A model generated the notes under the pieces. That model did not search any database. It saw only the letters and a program-made list of their open reading frames with translations, and was not told where the DNA came from. From Gallionellaceae bacterium (GTDB taxonomy: Bacteria > Pseudomonadota > Gammaproteobacteria > Burkholderiales > Gallionellaceae), in the NCBI GenBank assembly GCA_003151655.1, contig PLYB01000095.1:1-10882 (forward strand): a DNA stretch of 10,882 nt, written 5' to 3'. Below, in pieces: positions 1 to 5,488 of the stretch (positions are counted from its first letter, which is position 1; each line of letters starts with the position of its first letter). Made by a program: the position numbers and the translations under genes.

Positions 1-2
1 GT

Positions 3-155
3 TGTTTCACGGCAAGAAAACGACTCCACAACGAGCAAACAATCCGCCTGGAATGGAAGCAGAGAAATTCTGATGCCTATTTTGATGCAGATTCGTTGTC
101 TGATGGCACCTCGCGGGGCGCTTGCGCAATGTTCATGCGTGAACTAGCACTTTGA
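3..155 (+). pseudogene. 3' remnant of an AAA/ABC-like (AAA_21 type) ATPase, broken
   Basis: A reading frame enters from the left edge and stops at TGA 153-155. It contains IRLEWKQRNSDAYFD followed by a SLSDGT motif. This order (IRLEW-QR-SD, then LSDGT) is what I know from the AAA_21/RecF-like ATPases, where SLSDGT is the ABC-type signature, usually followed by LRFM or similar and a Walker B about 20-30 residues later. Here the protein runs SLSDGTSRGACAMFMREL and stops before any Walker B, so the C-terminal catalytic part is missing. A TTGCGC and a TTCATG are still visible downstream, which suggests small insertions broke a former TLR-FM stretch. The 5' part lies outside the window. The assignment rests on a short motif, so confidence is moderate. 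It lies 13 bp before rhuM. Confidence 0.45.
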
Positions 156-168
156 TGGGGAAGATGAA

Positions 169-1227
169 ATGACGGACAAAAAGAGGGGAGGCGAAAATAC
201 CGCCACGGAGTTTTTGCTGTTTGAGACCAAAGATGGGCAACTACGCGTAGAAACTCGGATGCAGGGCGAAACCGTATGGCTCACACTGACCCAGATGGCG
301 GCCTTGTTCGCCGTGGATAAGTCGGGGATTAGCCGCCACTTAAAAAATATTTTTGCAAGCGGCGAGTTAGAGCGTGCGGCAGTTGTTGCAAATTTTGCAA
401 CAACTGCCAGTGATGGAAAAACCTATCAAGTTGAACATTTCAATCTGGATGTAATTATTTCTGTAGGCTATAGGGTAAACAGCCTGCGCGGCACTCAGTT
501 TCGCCAGTGGGCGAGTAAGCAACTGCGAGAGTATCTGATCAAAGGTTTTGCAATGGACGACGAACGCCTAAAATCAGGCGGTGGCGGAAGTTATTTTGAT
601 GAGATTTTGGCGCGCATTCGTGATATTCGGTCATCAGAAAAAATGTTTTGGCGAAAGGTGTTGGATATTTATGCTACCAGTATTGACTATGATCCAAGAG
701 CTGAATCATCCCGCGAATTTTTTCAAGTTATTCAAAATAAAATGCACTGGGCTGCGCATGGGCAAACGGCGGCTGAGGTTATCTTTAATCGTGTAAGTGA
801 TGCCTTGCCGAATATGGGTTTGACGAACTGGGTAGGTGATACGCTGCGCAAAAAAGAGGTGGAAGTCGCCAAAAACTATTTGGACGCTGATGAGCTAAAT
901 TTACTGAATCGCATTGTGACATTGTATTTGGAGTATGCCGAATTGCAGGCTTTGAACCGCGTGCCTATGACAATGCGCGACTGGATTAGCAAGCTGGATG
1001 ATTTTTTGAAATTATCAGGCCGCGCGGTGTTAATTCACGCTGGCACTATTAGCCATGAAGAGGCTCTAAAAAAAGCACATGCTGTCTACGAGCAGTTTTC
1101 TAAAATACGTTTAACCCAAGTTTCACGCGCCGAAACTGATTTTTTAGCCGAACCCCATGAATCCACGCAAGTGATAGATCACTTGGAAAAACAGCTTAAA
1201 TTAAGTAAGTCTAAAAAACGTGGATGA
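169..1227 (+). CDS. rhuM: RhuM-family (virulence RhuM) protein
   Basis: This 352-residue protein belongs to the RhuM family, named after a gene in Salmonella pathogenicity island 3. The molecular function is not established; members often sit in genomic islands and beside restriction-modification genes. The N-terminal third (about residues 36-67, VWLTLTQMAALF...ISRHLKNIF) looks like a helix-turn-helix DNA-binding region. It is followed by the family core FNLDVIISVGYRVNS and TQFRQWAS (about 91-115). A second conserved block has GGGSYFDEILARIRDIR (about 137-153), YATSIDYDP, and FFQVIQNKMHWAAHGQTAAE (about 184-203). The length is normal for the family and the frame is intact. GGGGAAG at 157-163 lies 5 nt before the ATG and supports this start. 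The gene follows a broken ATPase remnant and precedes pgeF on the same strand, with a 168-nt gap. This fits an accessory cassette inserted next to a housekeeping gene. Confidence 0.9.
   Translation: MTDKKRGGENTATEFLLFETKDGQLRVETRMQGETVWLTLTQMAALFAVDKSGISRHLKNIFASGELERAAVVANFATTASDGKTYQVEHFNLDVIISVGYRVNSLRGTQFRQWASKQLREYLIKGFAMDDERLKSGGGGSYFDEILARIRDIRSSEKMFWRKVLDIYATSIDYDPRAESSREFFQVIQNKMHWAAHGQTAAEVIFNRVSDALPNMGLTNWVGDTLRKKEVEVAKNYLDADELNLLNRIVTLYLEYAELQALNRVPMTMRDWISKLDDFLKLSGRAVLIHAGTISHEEALKKAHAVYEQFSKIRLTQVSRAETDFLAEPHESTQVIDHLEKQLKLSKSKKRG
378..408. repeat. Perfect 31-nt palindrome (15-bp arms, 1-nt centre) inside rhuM
   Basis: The left arm GGCAGTTGTTGCAAA (378-392) is the exact reverse complement of TTTGCAACAACTGCC (394-408), with a single T between. 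It lies in codons 70-80 of rhuM, encoding roughly AAVVANFATTA. The family often has a similar VAKFATTA stretch here, so part of the symmetry could follow from the protein sequence. The exact 15/15 match is still longer than expected by chance. Confidence 0.9.
1168..1185. repeat. 8-bp inverted repeat near the rhuM 3' end
   Basis: CAAGTGAT (1168-1175) and ATCACTTG (1178-1185) are exact reverse complements around a 2-nt centre, about 42 nt before the rhuM stop codon. A run of A, not T, follows on the plus strand, so this is not a normal plus-strand terminator. A protein-binding site or chance are both possible. Confidence 0.5.
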
Positions 1228-1334
1228 GTAATTAATATGATCCAGCGCCATTCCAGCCGTCGCAATCGCCTCGATAGCACCAATGTTTAATGCCAGCGTC
1301 TTTTAAAATACTGTGGTGAGAATTCATCGCCACA

Positions 1335-1356
1335 AAGCAGTCGCTCAAGACTGCTT
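1335..1356 (+). terminator. Hairpin between rhuM and pgeF, possible weak terminator
   Basis: AAGCAGTC (1335-1342) pairs perfectly with GACTGCTT (1349-1356) across a 6-nt loop. An AT-rich stretch (ATAATTATTTATTG) follows on the plus strand, but there is no clean T-run. It lies about 108 nt after the rhuM stop and 40 nt before the pgeF start. It could end rhuM transcription or sit in the pgeF leader. The rest of the 1228-1395 gap holds a short coding-like relic on the minus strand (see findings). Confidence 0.35.
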
Positions 1357-1395
1357 CCATAATTATTTATTGTTCACGATCCAATAAGGTTCATC

Positions 1396-2127
1396 ATGCT
1401 CGTTGAAAATTGCCTTATTCCCGCTTGGCCCGTGCCTAAAAATGTGCGCGCCTTGCAGACCACTCGTATTGGCGGTGTGAGTATTGCCCCGTATGCCAGC
1501 TTCAACCTCGGTGACCATGTGGGCGATGCGCCGCAAGCTGTGGCGCGCAACCGTCAATTGCTCGCATCACTTATGCCGAGTGAACCGGTCTGGTTGCAGC
1601 AGGTGCATGGCACGGTGGTTGCCGATGCGGATAGCGCAGGCTGTTTAACGCAGGCGGATGCGGCTGTTGCCCGTCATCGCGGCAGCGTGTGCGTAGTGAT
1701 GACAGCGGATTGTCTACCCGTGCTGTTGTGTGACGAAGCGGGTAGTGTGGTTGGCGCTGCTCATGCGGGATGGAAAGGCTTGGCCGCAGGTGTGATTGAG
1801 GCGACGGTACAGGCAATGGATATTGCACCGCACAAGTTGCTGGCTTGGCTCGGCCCCGCCATCAGCCAGCGCGCATTCGAAGTGGGCGAAGAGGTGCGCG
1901 AGGCATTCGTGGTGCAACATGCGCAAGCCAGCGAAGCATTTATTCCGGGAGCTAACGGCAAGTGGATGGCCGACATCTACCTGCTGGCACATCAGCGTTT
2001 ACATGCGCTGGGGATTTCGCGTGTGTATGGTGGAGAGCATTGCACCTACGGTGATCAGGCTCGTTTCTTTTCATATCGGCGCGATGGCGTGACTGGCCGC
2101 ATGGGAACATTTATCTGGCTGGAATAG
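1396..2127 (+). CDS. pgeF: Peptidoglycan editing factor PgeF (YfiH / laccase-domain protein)
   Basis: This is a 243-residue member of the YfiH/DUF152 family, formerly annotated as polyphenol oxidase or laccase domain. In E. coli, PgeF removes wrongly made muropeptide precursors that carry L-serine instead of L-alanine; relatives have purine nucleoside phosphorylase or adenosine deaminase activity. All family hallmarks are present: TTRIGGVS (22-29) and FNLGDHVGD (36-44) at the N-terminus, then the zinc ligands His71 (QQVHG), Cys106 (TADCLP) and His123 (AAHAGWKGL). The LGPAIS segment (152-157) and the C-terminal CTY...FFSYRRDG...GR block follow. The length is normal. TAAGG at 1385-1389 lies 6 nt before the ATG. 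In many proteobacteria the gene follows rluD; here rhuM precedes it, which suggests the usual linkage was broken by accessory DNA (inference). The protein is probably cytoplasmic, as no signal peptide is visible. Confidence 0.93.
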   Translation: MLVENCLIPAWPVPKNVRALQTTRIGGVSIAPYASFNLGDHVGDAPQAVARNRQLLASLMPSEPVWLQQVHGTVVADADSAGCLTQADAAVARHRGSVCVVMTADCLPVLLCDEAGSVVGAAHAGWKGLAAGVIEATVQAMDIAPHKLLAWLGPAISQRAFEVGEEVREAFVVQHAQASEAFIPGANGKWMADIYLLAHQRLHALGISRVYGGEHCTYGDQARFFSYRRDGVTGRMGTFIWLE

Positions 2128-2141
2128 CGGCGTAGTTTTTT

Positions 2142-2224
2142 GTAGCCTGGGTGGAAGGCCGTTCGTCCCGAGTAGGCATAAGCCGTATCGAGGGAAGTAG
2201 CCCGTCTTTTGGGCGTATCGAAGG
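2142..2224. repeat. Intergenic repeat element of the GTAGCC / CGTATCGA type
   Basis: The stretch between pgeF and vapC is built from related halves. GTAGCC occurs at 2142-2147 and 2197-2202, and CGTATCGA at 2184-2191 and 2214-2221, exactly 30 bp apart. Short stems are visible: GCCC (2200-2203) with GGGC (2211-2214), and TCCC near 2166 with GGGA near 2192. Read on the minus strand it begins CCTTCGATACGCCC and continues to GGGCTAC and CGGGACGAACGG. This resembles a dispersed intergenic element I recognise from betaproteobacterial genomes. Only one copy lies in this window, so its repeated nature is inferred. It may also serve as the structured 3' end of the convergent pgeF and vapBC transcripts. 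Confidence 0.5.
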
Positions 2225-2281
2225 ATTTTTATCGCTCAACTGCTAATTTTAGGATTGTTGGCTTGATAACCGTCCCTGAAA

Positions 2282-2674
2282 TTATCCGCGAATAACACGC
2301 ACCTCTATTGACACAGGCACACTTAACCAAATACGATCTGCCGTCAGCACTGGCAATTGCTTGACGATGCCCAATGCCAGACACGCCCGATCACCTAGCG
2401 ACAAACCAAAAGCTTTGCTGACGGCGCGTAGTTCTCCCGTTACAAATGCCTGAGTTTCATCGTGATCAACAAGTTCAAACTCCAAACCAAACAAGGTTTC
2501 ACGAATGATCGCCGGGGGCATTCCCCGATCAATCAGTTTGCTGACAAGTTCGGCGTAGTTCACGCTGGAAATTAACCCTGAGCCGGTTTCCAATACTGTT
2601 GAAACTTTATCCGCCCCGGATTCCTCGAATAGATATGCCAATACCGCTGAGGTGTCCAGTACCACCTTATTCAT
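2282..2674 (-). CDS. vapC: VapC-type PIN-domain toxin ribonuclease
   Basis: This 130-residue PIN-domain protein is the toxin of a type II toxin-antitoxin pair. PIN toxins are Mg-dependent RNases that cleave tRNA or rRNA and stop translation. The four acidic active-site positions are visible: Asp7 in VVLDTSAVLAYL, Glu42 in NYAELVSKL, Asp95 in LSLGDRACLALG, and Asp113 in VLTADRIW. The length is typical and nothing is missing, so it is predicted to be active. The start ATG overlaps the end of the antitoxin gene by 8 nt (ATGAATAA), which implies translational coupling. The gene converges with pgeF across a repeat-containing spacer. The RNA target cannot be read from sequence. Confidence 0.92.
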   Translation of the reverse strand: MNKVVLDTSAVLAYLFEESGADKVSTVLETGSGLISSVNYAELVSKLIDRGMPPAIIRETLFGLEFELVDHDETQAFVTGELRAVSKAFGLSLGDRACLALGIVKQLPVLTADRIWLSVPVSIEVRVIRG

Positions 2675-2921
2675 CAGCCGCAGCCTGCCGCCGCTCGCGG
2701 ATTAACTCATCCACCACGGAATCCGTCGTGCTTGCATAACGCTTGACCAAATCACGGGCATGTTGCAGCCGCTGGGTGCGAGTGGCGATACGCAACTCGC
2801 GGGTCTCGTCCGACCAGCTTAACAGCACCTGATCTCCGATGCTCACCCCCATTTTTTTGCGTATTTCTGCGGGTATGACAATTCTCCCCCCCTGCGAGAC
2901 TTGAGCGGATATAGGTGACAT
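2667..2921 (-). CDS. vapB: VapB-type antitoxin with AbrB/MazE swapped-hairpin domain
   Basis: This 84-residue protein is encoded just upstream of the PIN toxin. Residues 4-45 match the SpoVT-AbrB fold: QGGRIVIPAEIRKKMGVSIGDQVLL gives the typical G-R-I-x-I-P-x-E-I-R and G-D-x-V/L pattern. This domain binds the operator as a dimer. The charged C-terminal half (about 50-84, rich in R, E and Q) would wrap around and neutralise the toxin. AAGGAG lies 6 nt before the ATG and fixes the start. An upstream ORF extension in another frame lacks such support. The VapB/VapC complex most likely represses its own promoter through the inverted repeat at 2934-2959. Confidence 0.92.
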   Translation of the reverse strand: MSPISAQVSQGGRIVIPAEIRKKMGVSIGDQVLLSWSDETRELRIATRTQRLQHARDLVKRYASTTDSVVDELIRERRQAAADE

Positions 2922-2933
2922 ATAAAACTCCTT

Positions 2934-2969
2934 GTGTCATATTTATAGATGAATGACACTTTAAGTCTA
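2934..2969 (-). promoter_or_regulatory. vapBC promoter with overlapping operator
   Basis: On the minus strand there is a sigma70-like pair: -35 TAGACT (plus coordinates 2964-2969), a 16-nt spacer, and -10 TATAAA (2942-2947). An exact inverted repeat, GTGTCAT (2934-2940) and ATGACAC (2953-2959) with a 12-nt centre, brackets the -10 box. One arm lies in the spacer and the other just downstream of the -10. This is the arrangement expected for autorepression by an AbrB-type antitoxin/toxin complex. The site is directly visible; its use by VapBC is inferred. Confidence 0.6.
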
Positions 2970-3114
2970 TTTATTCGCAAAAGCAAATGGTTAATGCAAG
3001 TTAACAGGGCACGTTTGCATGAGAGAGTCGCTGATATCTGGAATGCCAAGCCGAACACTTGTTATAGCAATTGGAGTATTACTTGGGCGGAGTAGGGGAA
3101 CGAGCAAGCTCAAG

Positions 3115-3120
3115 TATAAT
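3115..3120 (+). promoter_or_regulatory. Consensus TATAAT -10 box upstream of the ZIP transporter gene
   Basis: A perfect TATAAT lies 29 nt before the ZIP start codon, which would give a leader of about 20-25 nt. No good -35 hexamer is seen 16-18 nt upstream, so activity may need an activator or be weak. No Zur- or Fur-like palindrome was recognised nearby. Confidence 0.35.
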
Positions 3121-3149
3121 CCGCACCTCATTCTTTCCCGAATTCACAC

Positions 3150-3923
3150 ATGAGCGTTTTGGCTTGGATCATCCTCGCGAGTTTCTTCGGCGGTGCGTTG
3201 AGTCTGATGTGCGCAGCGTTGTTTGCGCTCAATGCCCGCGCGCATTGGATCAGTGGGCTGGTGAGCTACGCTATCGGCGCTTTGTTGGGGGCGGTATTTC
3301 TAGACATTCTGCCTGAAGCGATCAAGCTCAGTCCTAACTCCACCACGGTTAGTAGCACCGTGCTGCTTGGCATCCTGCTGTTTTTTACGCTGGAAAAGTT
3401 GCTGATCTGGCGTCACTGCCATCATGATCACTGCGAAGTGCACGAACCTCACGAGCTTGCCACGCATGACCACGGACGCAGCGGCACAATGGTCATCGTG
3501 GGCGATACTTTTCATAATTTCATTGATGGCATCATCATCGCGGCAGCATTTTTGACCGACATCCATCTTGGCGTGGTTACTTCACTTGCCATCATCGCGC
3601 ACGAAATACCTCAGGAAGTCGGCGACTTCGCCATATTGCTGCATTCTGGTTATACCAAACTGCGCGCCTTTCAGATGAATCTGATTTCCACTTTTGCCAC
3701 CGTCGTTGGCGGTGTTTTGGGTTATCTTACTTTGCAGACGATGCAGTCGTGGACTCCGTCGTTGCTGGCTTTGGCCGCCGCCAGCCTGATCTATGTGGCA
3801 GTGGCCGACTTGATCCCCGGTTTGCACAAGCGCACAAAGTTGAGCGATACCGTTCAACAAGTGGTGCTGATTGTTTTGGGAGTAGGGACGGTTGCGTTGA
3901 TGAATGCGCTGATTGCGGAATAA
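3150..3923 (+). CDS. ZIP-family divalent metal transporter
   Basis: This 257-residue inner-membrane protein belongs to the ZIP family, which moves Zn(II), Fe(II) or Mn(II) into the cytoplasm. Hydrophobic segments at about 3-28, 36-56, 68-87, 114-135, 140-165, 178-197, 203-225 and 235-255 fit the eight-helix ZIP fold. The binuclear metal site motifs are intact: HNFIDG (122-127) and HEIPQEVGDF (151-160). The latter resembles the LIV-1/GufA-like branch (HE-P-E-GDF) rather than classic ZupT. The loop between helices 3 and 4 is histidine-rich (HCHHDHCEVHEPHE...HDH, about 89-108), a usual cytoplasmic metal-binding loop. The start is the first in-frame ATG after a TATAAT box, but no Shine-Dalgarno sequence precedes it. 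The gene appears monocistronic. Metal specificity cannot be told from sequence. Confidence 0.9.
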   Translation: MSVLAWIILASFFGGALSLMCAALFALNARAHWISGLVSYAIGALLGAVFLDILPEAIKLSPNSTTVSSTVLLGILLFFTLEKLLIWRHCHHDHCEVHEPHELATHDHGRSGTMVIVGDTFHNFIDGIIIAAAFLTDIHLGVVTSLAIIAHEIPQEVGDFAILLHSGYTKLRAFQMNLISTFATVVGGVLGYLTLQTMQSWTPSLLALAAASLIYVAVADLIPGLHKRTKLSDTVQQVVLIVLGVGTVALMNALIAE

Positions 3924-3953
3924 TCCAGAAGCGCAATTAAAGTTTTCACCTGA

Positions 3954-3971
3954 AATTTGAATTTGAATTTG
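3954..3971 (+). repeat. Three tandem AATTTG hexamers
   Basis: AATTTG is repeated three times in a row, about 30 nt after the ZIP stop codon. It is a short simple-sequence tract and could vary in copy number by slippage. No function is evident. Confidence 0.7.
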
Positions 3972-3996
3972 GAAATGACATGAAAAAATACACATG

Positions 3997-4024
3997 CCGA
4001 CCACGCCTCGCGTGCTACTGTCGG
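3997..4024. other. Two-tier hairpin in the ZIP-TAXI spacer
   Basis: CACGC (4002-4006) pairs with GCGTG (4010-4014) over a 3-nt loop, and the flanking CCGAC (3997-4001) pairs with GTCGG (4020-4024) with a 5-nt bulge. No T-run follows on either strand, so it is not a canonical terminator. It sits inside the coding-like minus-strand relic described in the findings. Nothing else is seen in the 3924-4116 gap apart from the AATTTG tract. Confidence 0.45.
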
Positions 4025-4116
4025 TCCAGCCTCAATAGTATTGCCATCCGCATCAATCACGGTCAGCGAAGCTGATCTATATTTATACAGAAAATTAATA
4101 GCCTAAGAAAATAGCC

Positions 4117-5487
4117 ATGACGACTCCAAAAATTTATCTCGCGAATATATTCGCGAAACTCACTGCACTATTCGGGAGAGGTCTGATTGTGACCATGAGT
4201 ATAATTTTGCTCATTGCCGTATTGGCTAGTGCGGGAATTCTCATGTTTGTGGATTCCTCTACGCCAAATACTATTACTATTGCCAGCGGTCCCAAAGGCA
4301 GCTCATTTGAAAAAAATGCAGAGAAATACCAGACCATTCTGGCTAGAGAAGGGGTAACGCTGAAAATAATTCCCTCCGAAGGCTCCATCGATAACTTAAA
4401 GAAATTAACCAATCCAAAAGTAAAAGTTGATGTGGGATTTGTGCTGGGGGGAGAGGTCAACGGAATCAATATTGATAATCTGGTTTCACTGGGAAGTATT
4501 TCTTACCAGCCGCTCATGATTTTTTATCGCGGCAAAACTAAAAGCCTGCTTTCAGAGTTTAAAGGTTTACGCCTGGACATTGGCGAAGACGGCAGCGGAA
4601 CGCATGCTTTGGCACTTATGCTGCTAAAGGCCAATGGCATTGAGCCAAACGATGGAACCGTTCTGGTCGACTCTGTCTCGGGAGACTCGGTGCGGGCATT
4701 GCTTAATAAACGCATTGATGCCATTTTCGTTATGGGTGACTCTACTTCCGGGGACATGATGCGCGAGTTACTGCATTCGACCGATATTCATCTTTTCAAC
4801 TTTATGCAAGCAGACGGTTATGCCCGTCACTTCAATAATTTAAACAAGCTTGAAATCCCCAAAGGTGCGATAGACTTTGGTAAAGACATTCCTGCTGAAG
4901 ATACGTTTCTTGTTGGTCCGACAGTAGAGCTCATTGCCAGGAATACTCTGCATCCTGCGCTTTCAGATATGCTGCTGGAGGCAGCGCGTGAAGTTCACGG
5001 GACTTCGGGTCTCTTTAAAAAACGCGGTGAATTTCCAGTCGCGCAGGAGCACGAGTTTCGTATCAGTCCGGATGCCACCCGTTACTATACTTCCGGTAAG
5101 AGTTATCTCTACCGTACTTTCCCGTTCGGGATCGCGAATATAATTGCGCGTACGCTCGAAGTAATTGTCCCAATCGGATTGCTACTGATACCCGCTATAA
5201 AACTGGCTCCGGCAATTTACCGCTGGCGCATGGAGTCCCGTGTGAATAAATGGTATCGGGCATTGTTTGATTTAGAGCGTGATGCGTTTAAGCCATCGGT
5301 CGATAAAAACGAACGGGATGAACTCCTGCACCGCCTGAACCACATTGAACAATCGGTAAGCAAGATCATGATACCGGCCAGATTCGGCAGCCTTTTATAT
5401 GGACTTCGTGAACATATAGATTTTTCCCGGAGCAGGCTATTATCGCAACCAACTAATGCTTATCTTAGGTCGGATTTTGAAAAATAA
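4117..5487 (+). CDS. TAXI-family TRAP transporter solute-binding protein, membrane-anchored
   Basis: This 456-residue protein has the TAXI (TRAP-associated extracytoplasmic immunogenic) fold, which binds organic acids or amino acids for TRAP transporters. An N-terminal hydrophobic helix (about 22-45) has no lipobox or obvious signal-peptidase site and probably serves as an anchor. The periplasmic domain follows (about 52-330): ITIASGPKGSSFEKNAEKYQ is the usual strand and G-x-x-G/S start, and LRLDIGEDGSGTHALALMLL (151-170) is the central TAXI motif. A second membrane helix spans about 345-367 and leads into a basic, cytoplasmic tail (YRWRMESRVNKWY, then a heptad-like HRLNHIEQSVSKI). This anchor-domain-anchor-tail layout recurs in betaproteobacterial TAXI proteins. 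No TRAP DctQ/DctM permease lies nearby, so it may act as an orphan receptor or use a distant permease (inference). No strong ribosome binding site precedes the ATG. The gene ends one base from the convergent asmA stop. Confidence 0.85.
   Translation: MTTPKIYLANIFAKLTALFGRGLIVTMSIILLIAVLASAGILMFVDSSTPNTITIASGPKGSSFEKNAEKYQTILAREGVTLKIIPSEGSIDNLKKLTNPKVKVDVGFVLGGEVNGINIDNLVSLGSISYQPLMIFYRGKTKSLLSEFKGLRLDIGEDGSGTHALALMLLKANGIEPNDGTVLVDSVSGDSVRALLNKRIDAIFVMGDSTSGDMMRELLHSTDIHLFNFMQADGYARHFNNLNKLEIPKGAIDFGKDIPAEDTFLVGPTVELIARNTLHPALSDMLLEAAREVHGTSGLFKKRGEFPVAQEHEFRISPDATRYYTSGKSYLYRTFPFGIANIIARTLEVIVPIGLLLIPAIKLAPAIYRWRMESRVNKWYRALFDLERDAFKPSVDKNERDELLHRLNHIEQSVSKIMIPARFGSLLYGLREHIDFSRSRLLSQPTNAYLRSDFEK
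4139..4156. repeat. Perfect 18-bp palindrome in the 5' end of the TAXI gene
   Basis: TCGCGAATATATTCGCGA is identical to its own reverse complement and begins 22 nt after the A of the start codon. It occupies codons 8-14 (LANIFAK). Its place at the start of the gene would suit a repressor operator or an mRNA hairpin affecting initiation. No known regulator is assigned. Confidence 0.85.
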
Positions 5488-5488
5488 G

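Noticed and set aside
1363..2092. Several frames on both strands overlapping pgeF
   Set aside because: They are shadows of the clear pgeF gene, without recognisable domains or ribosome binding sites.
169..2921. A joint novel system made of rhuM, pgeF and vapBC
   Set aside because: pgeF is a housekeeping gene, vapBC is on the opposite strand with its own promoter, and the spacers hold a hairpin and a repeat element. Nothing shows they act together.
2752..3058. Two minus-strand frames overlapping or extending upstream of vapB
   Set aside because: They are in other frames across the AbrB gene and its promoter. The AAGGAG site and the overlap with vapC support the 84-residue antitoxin instead.
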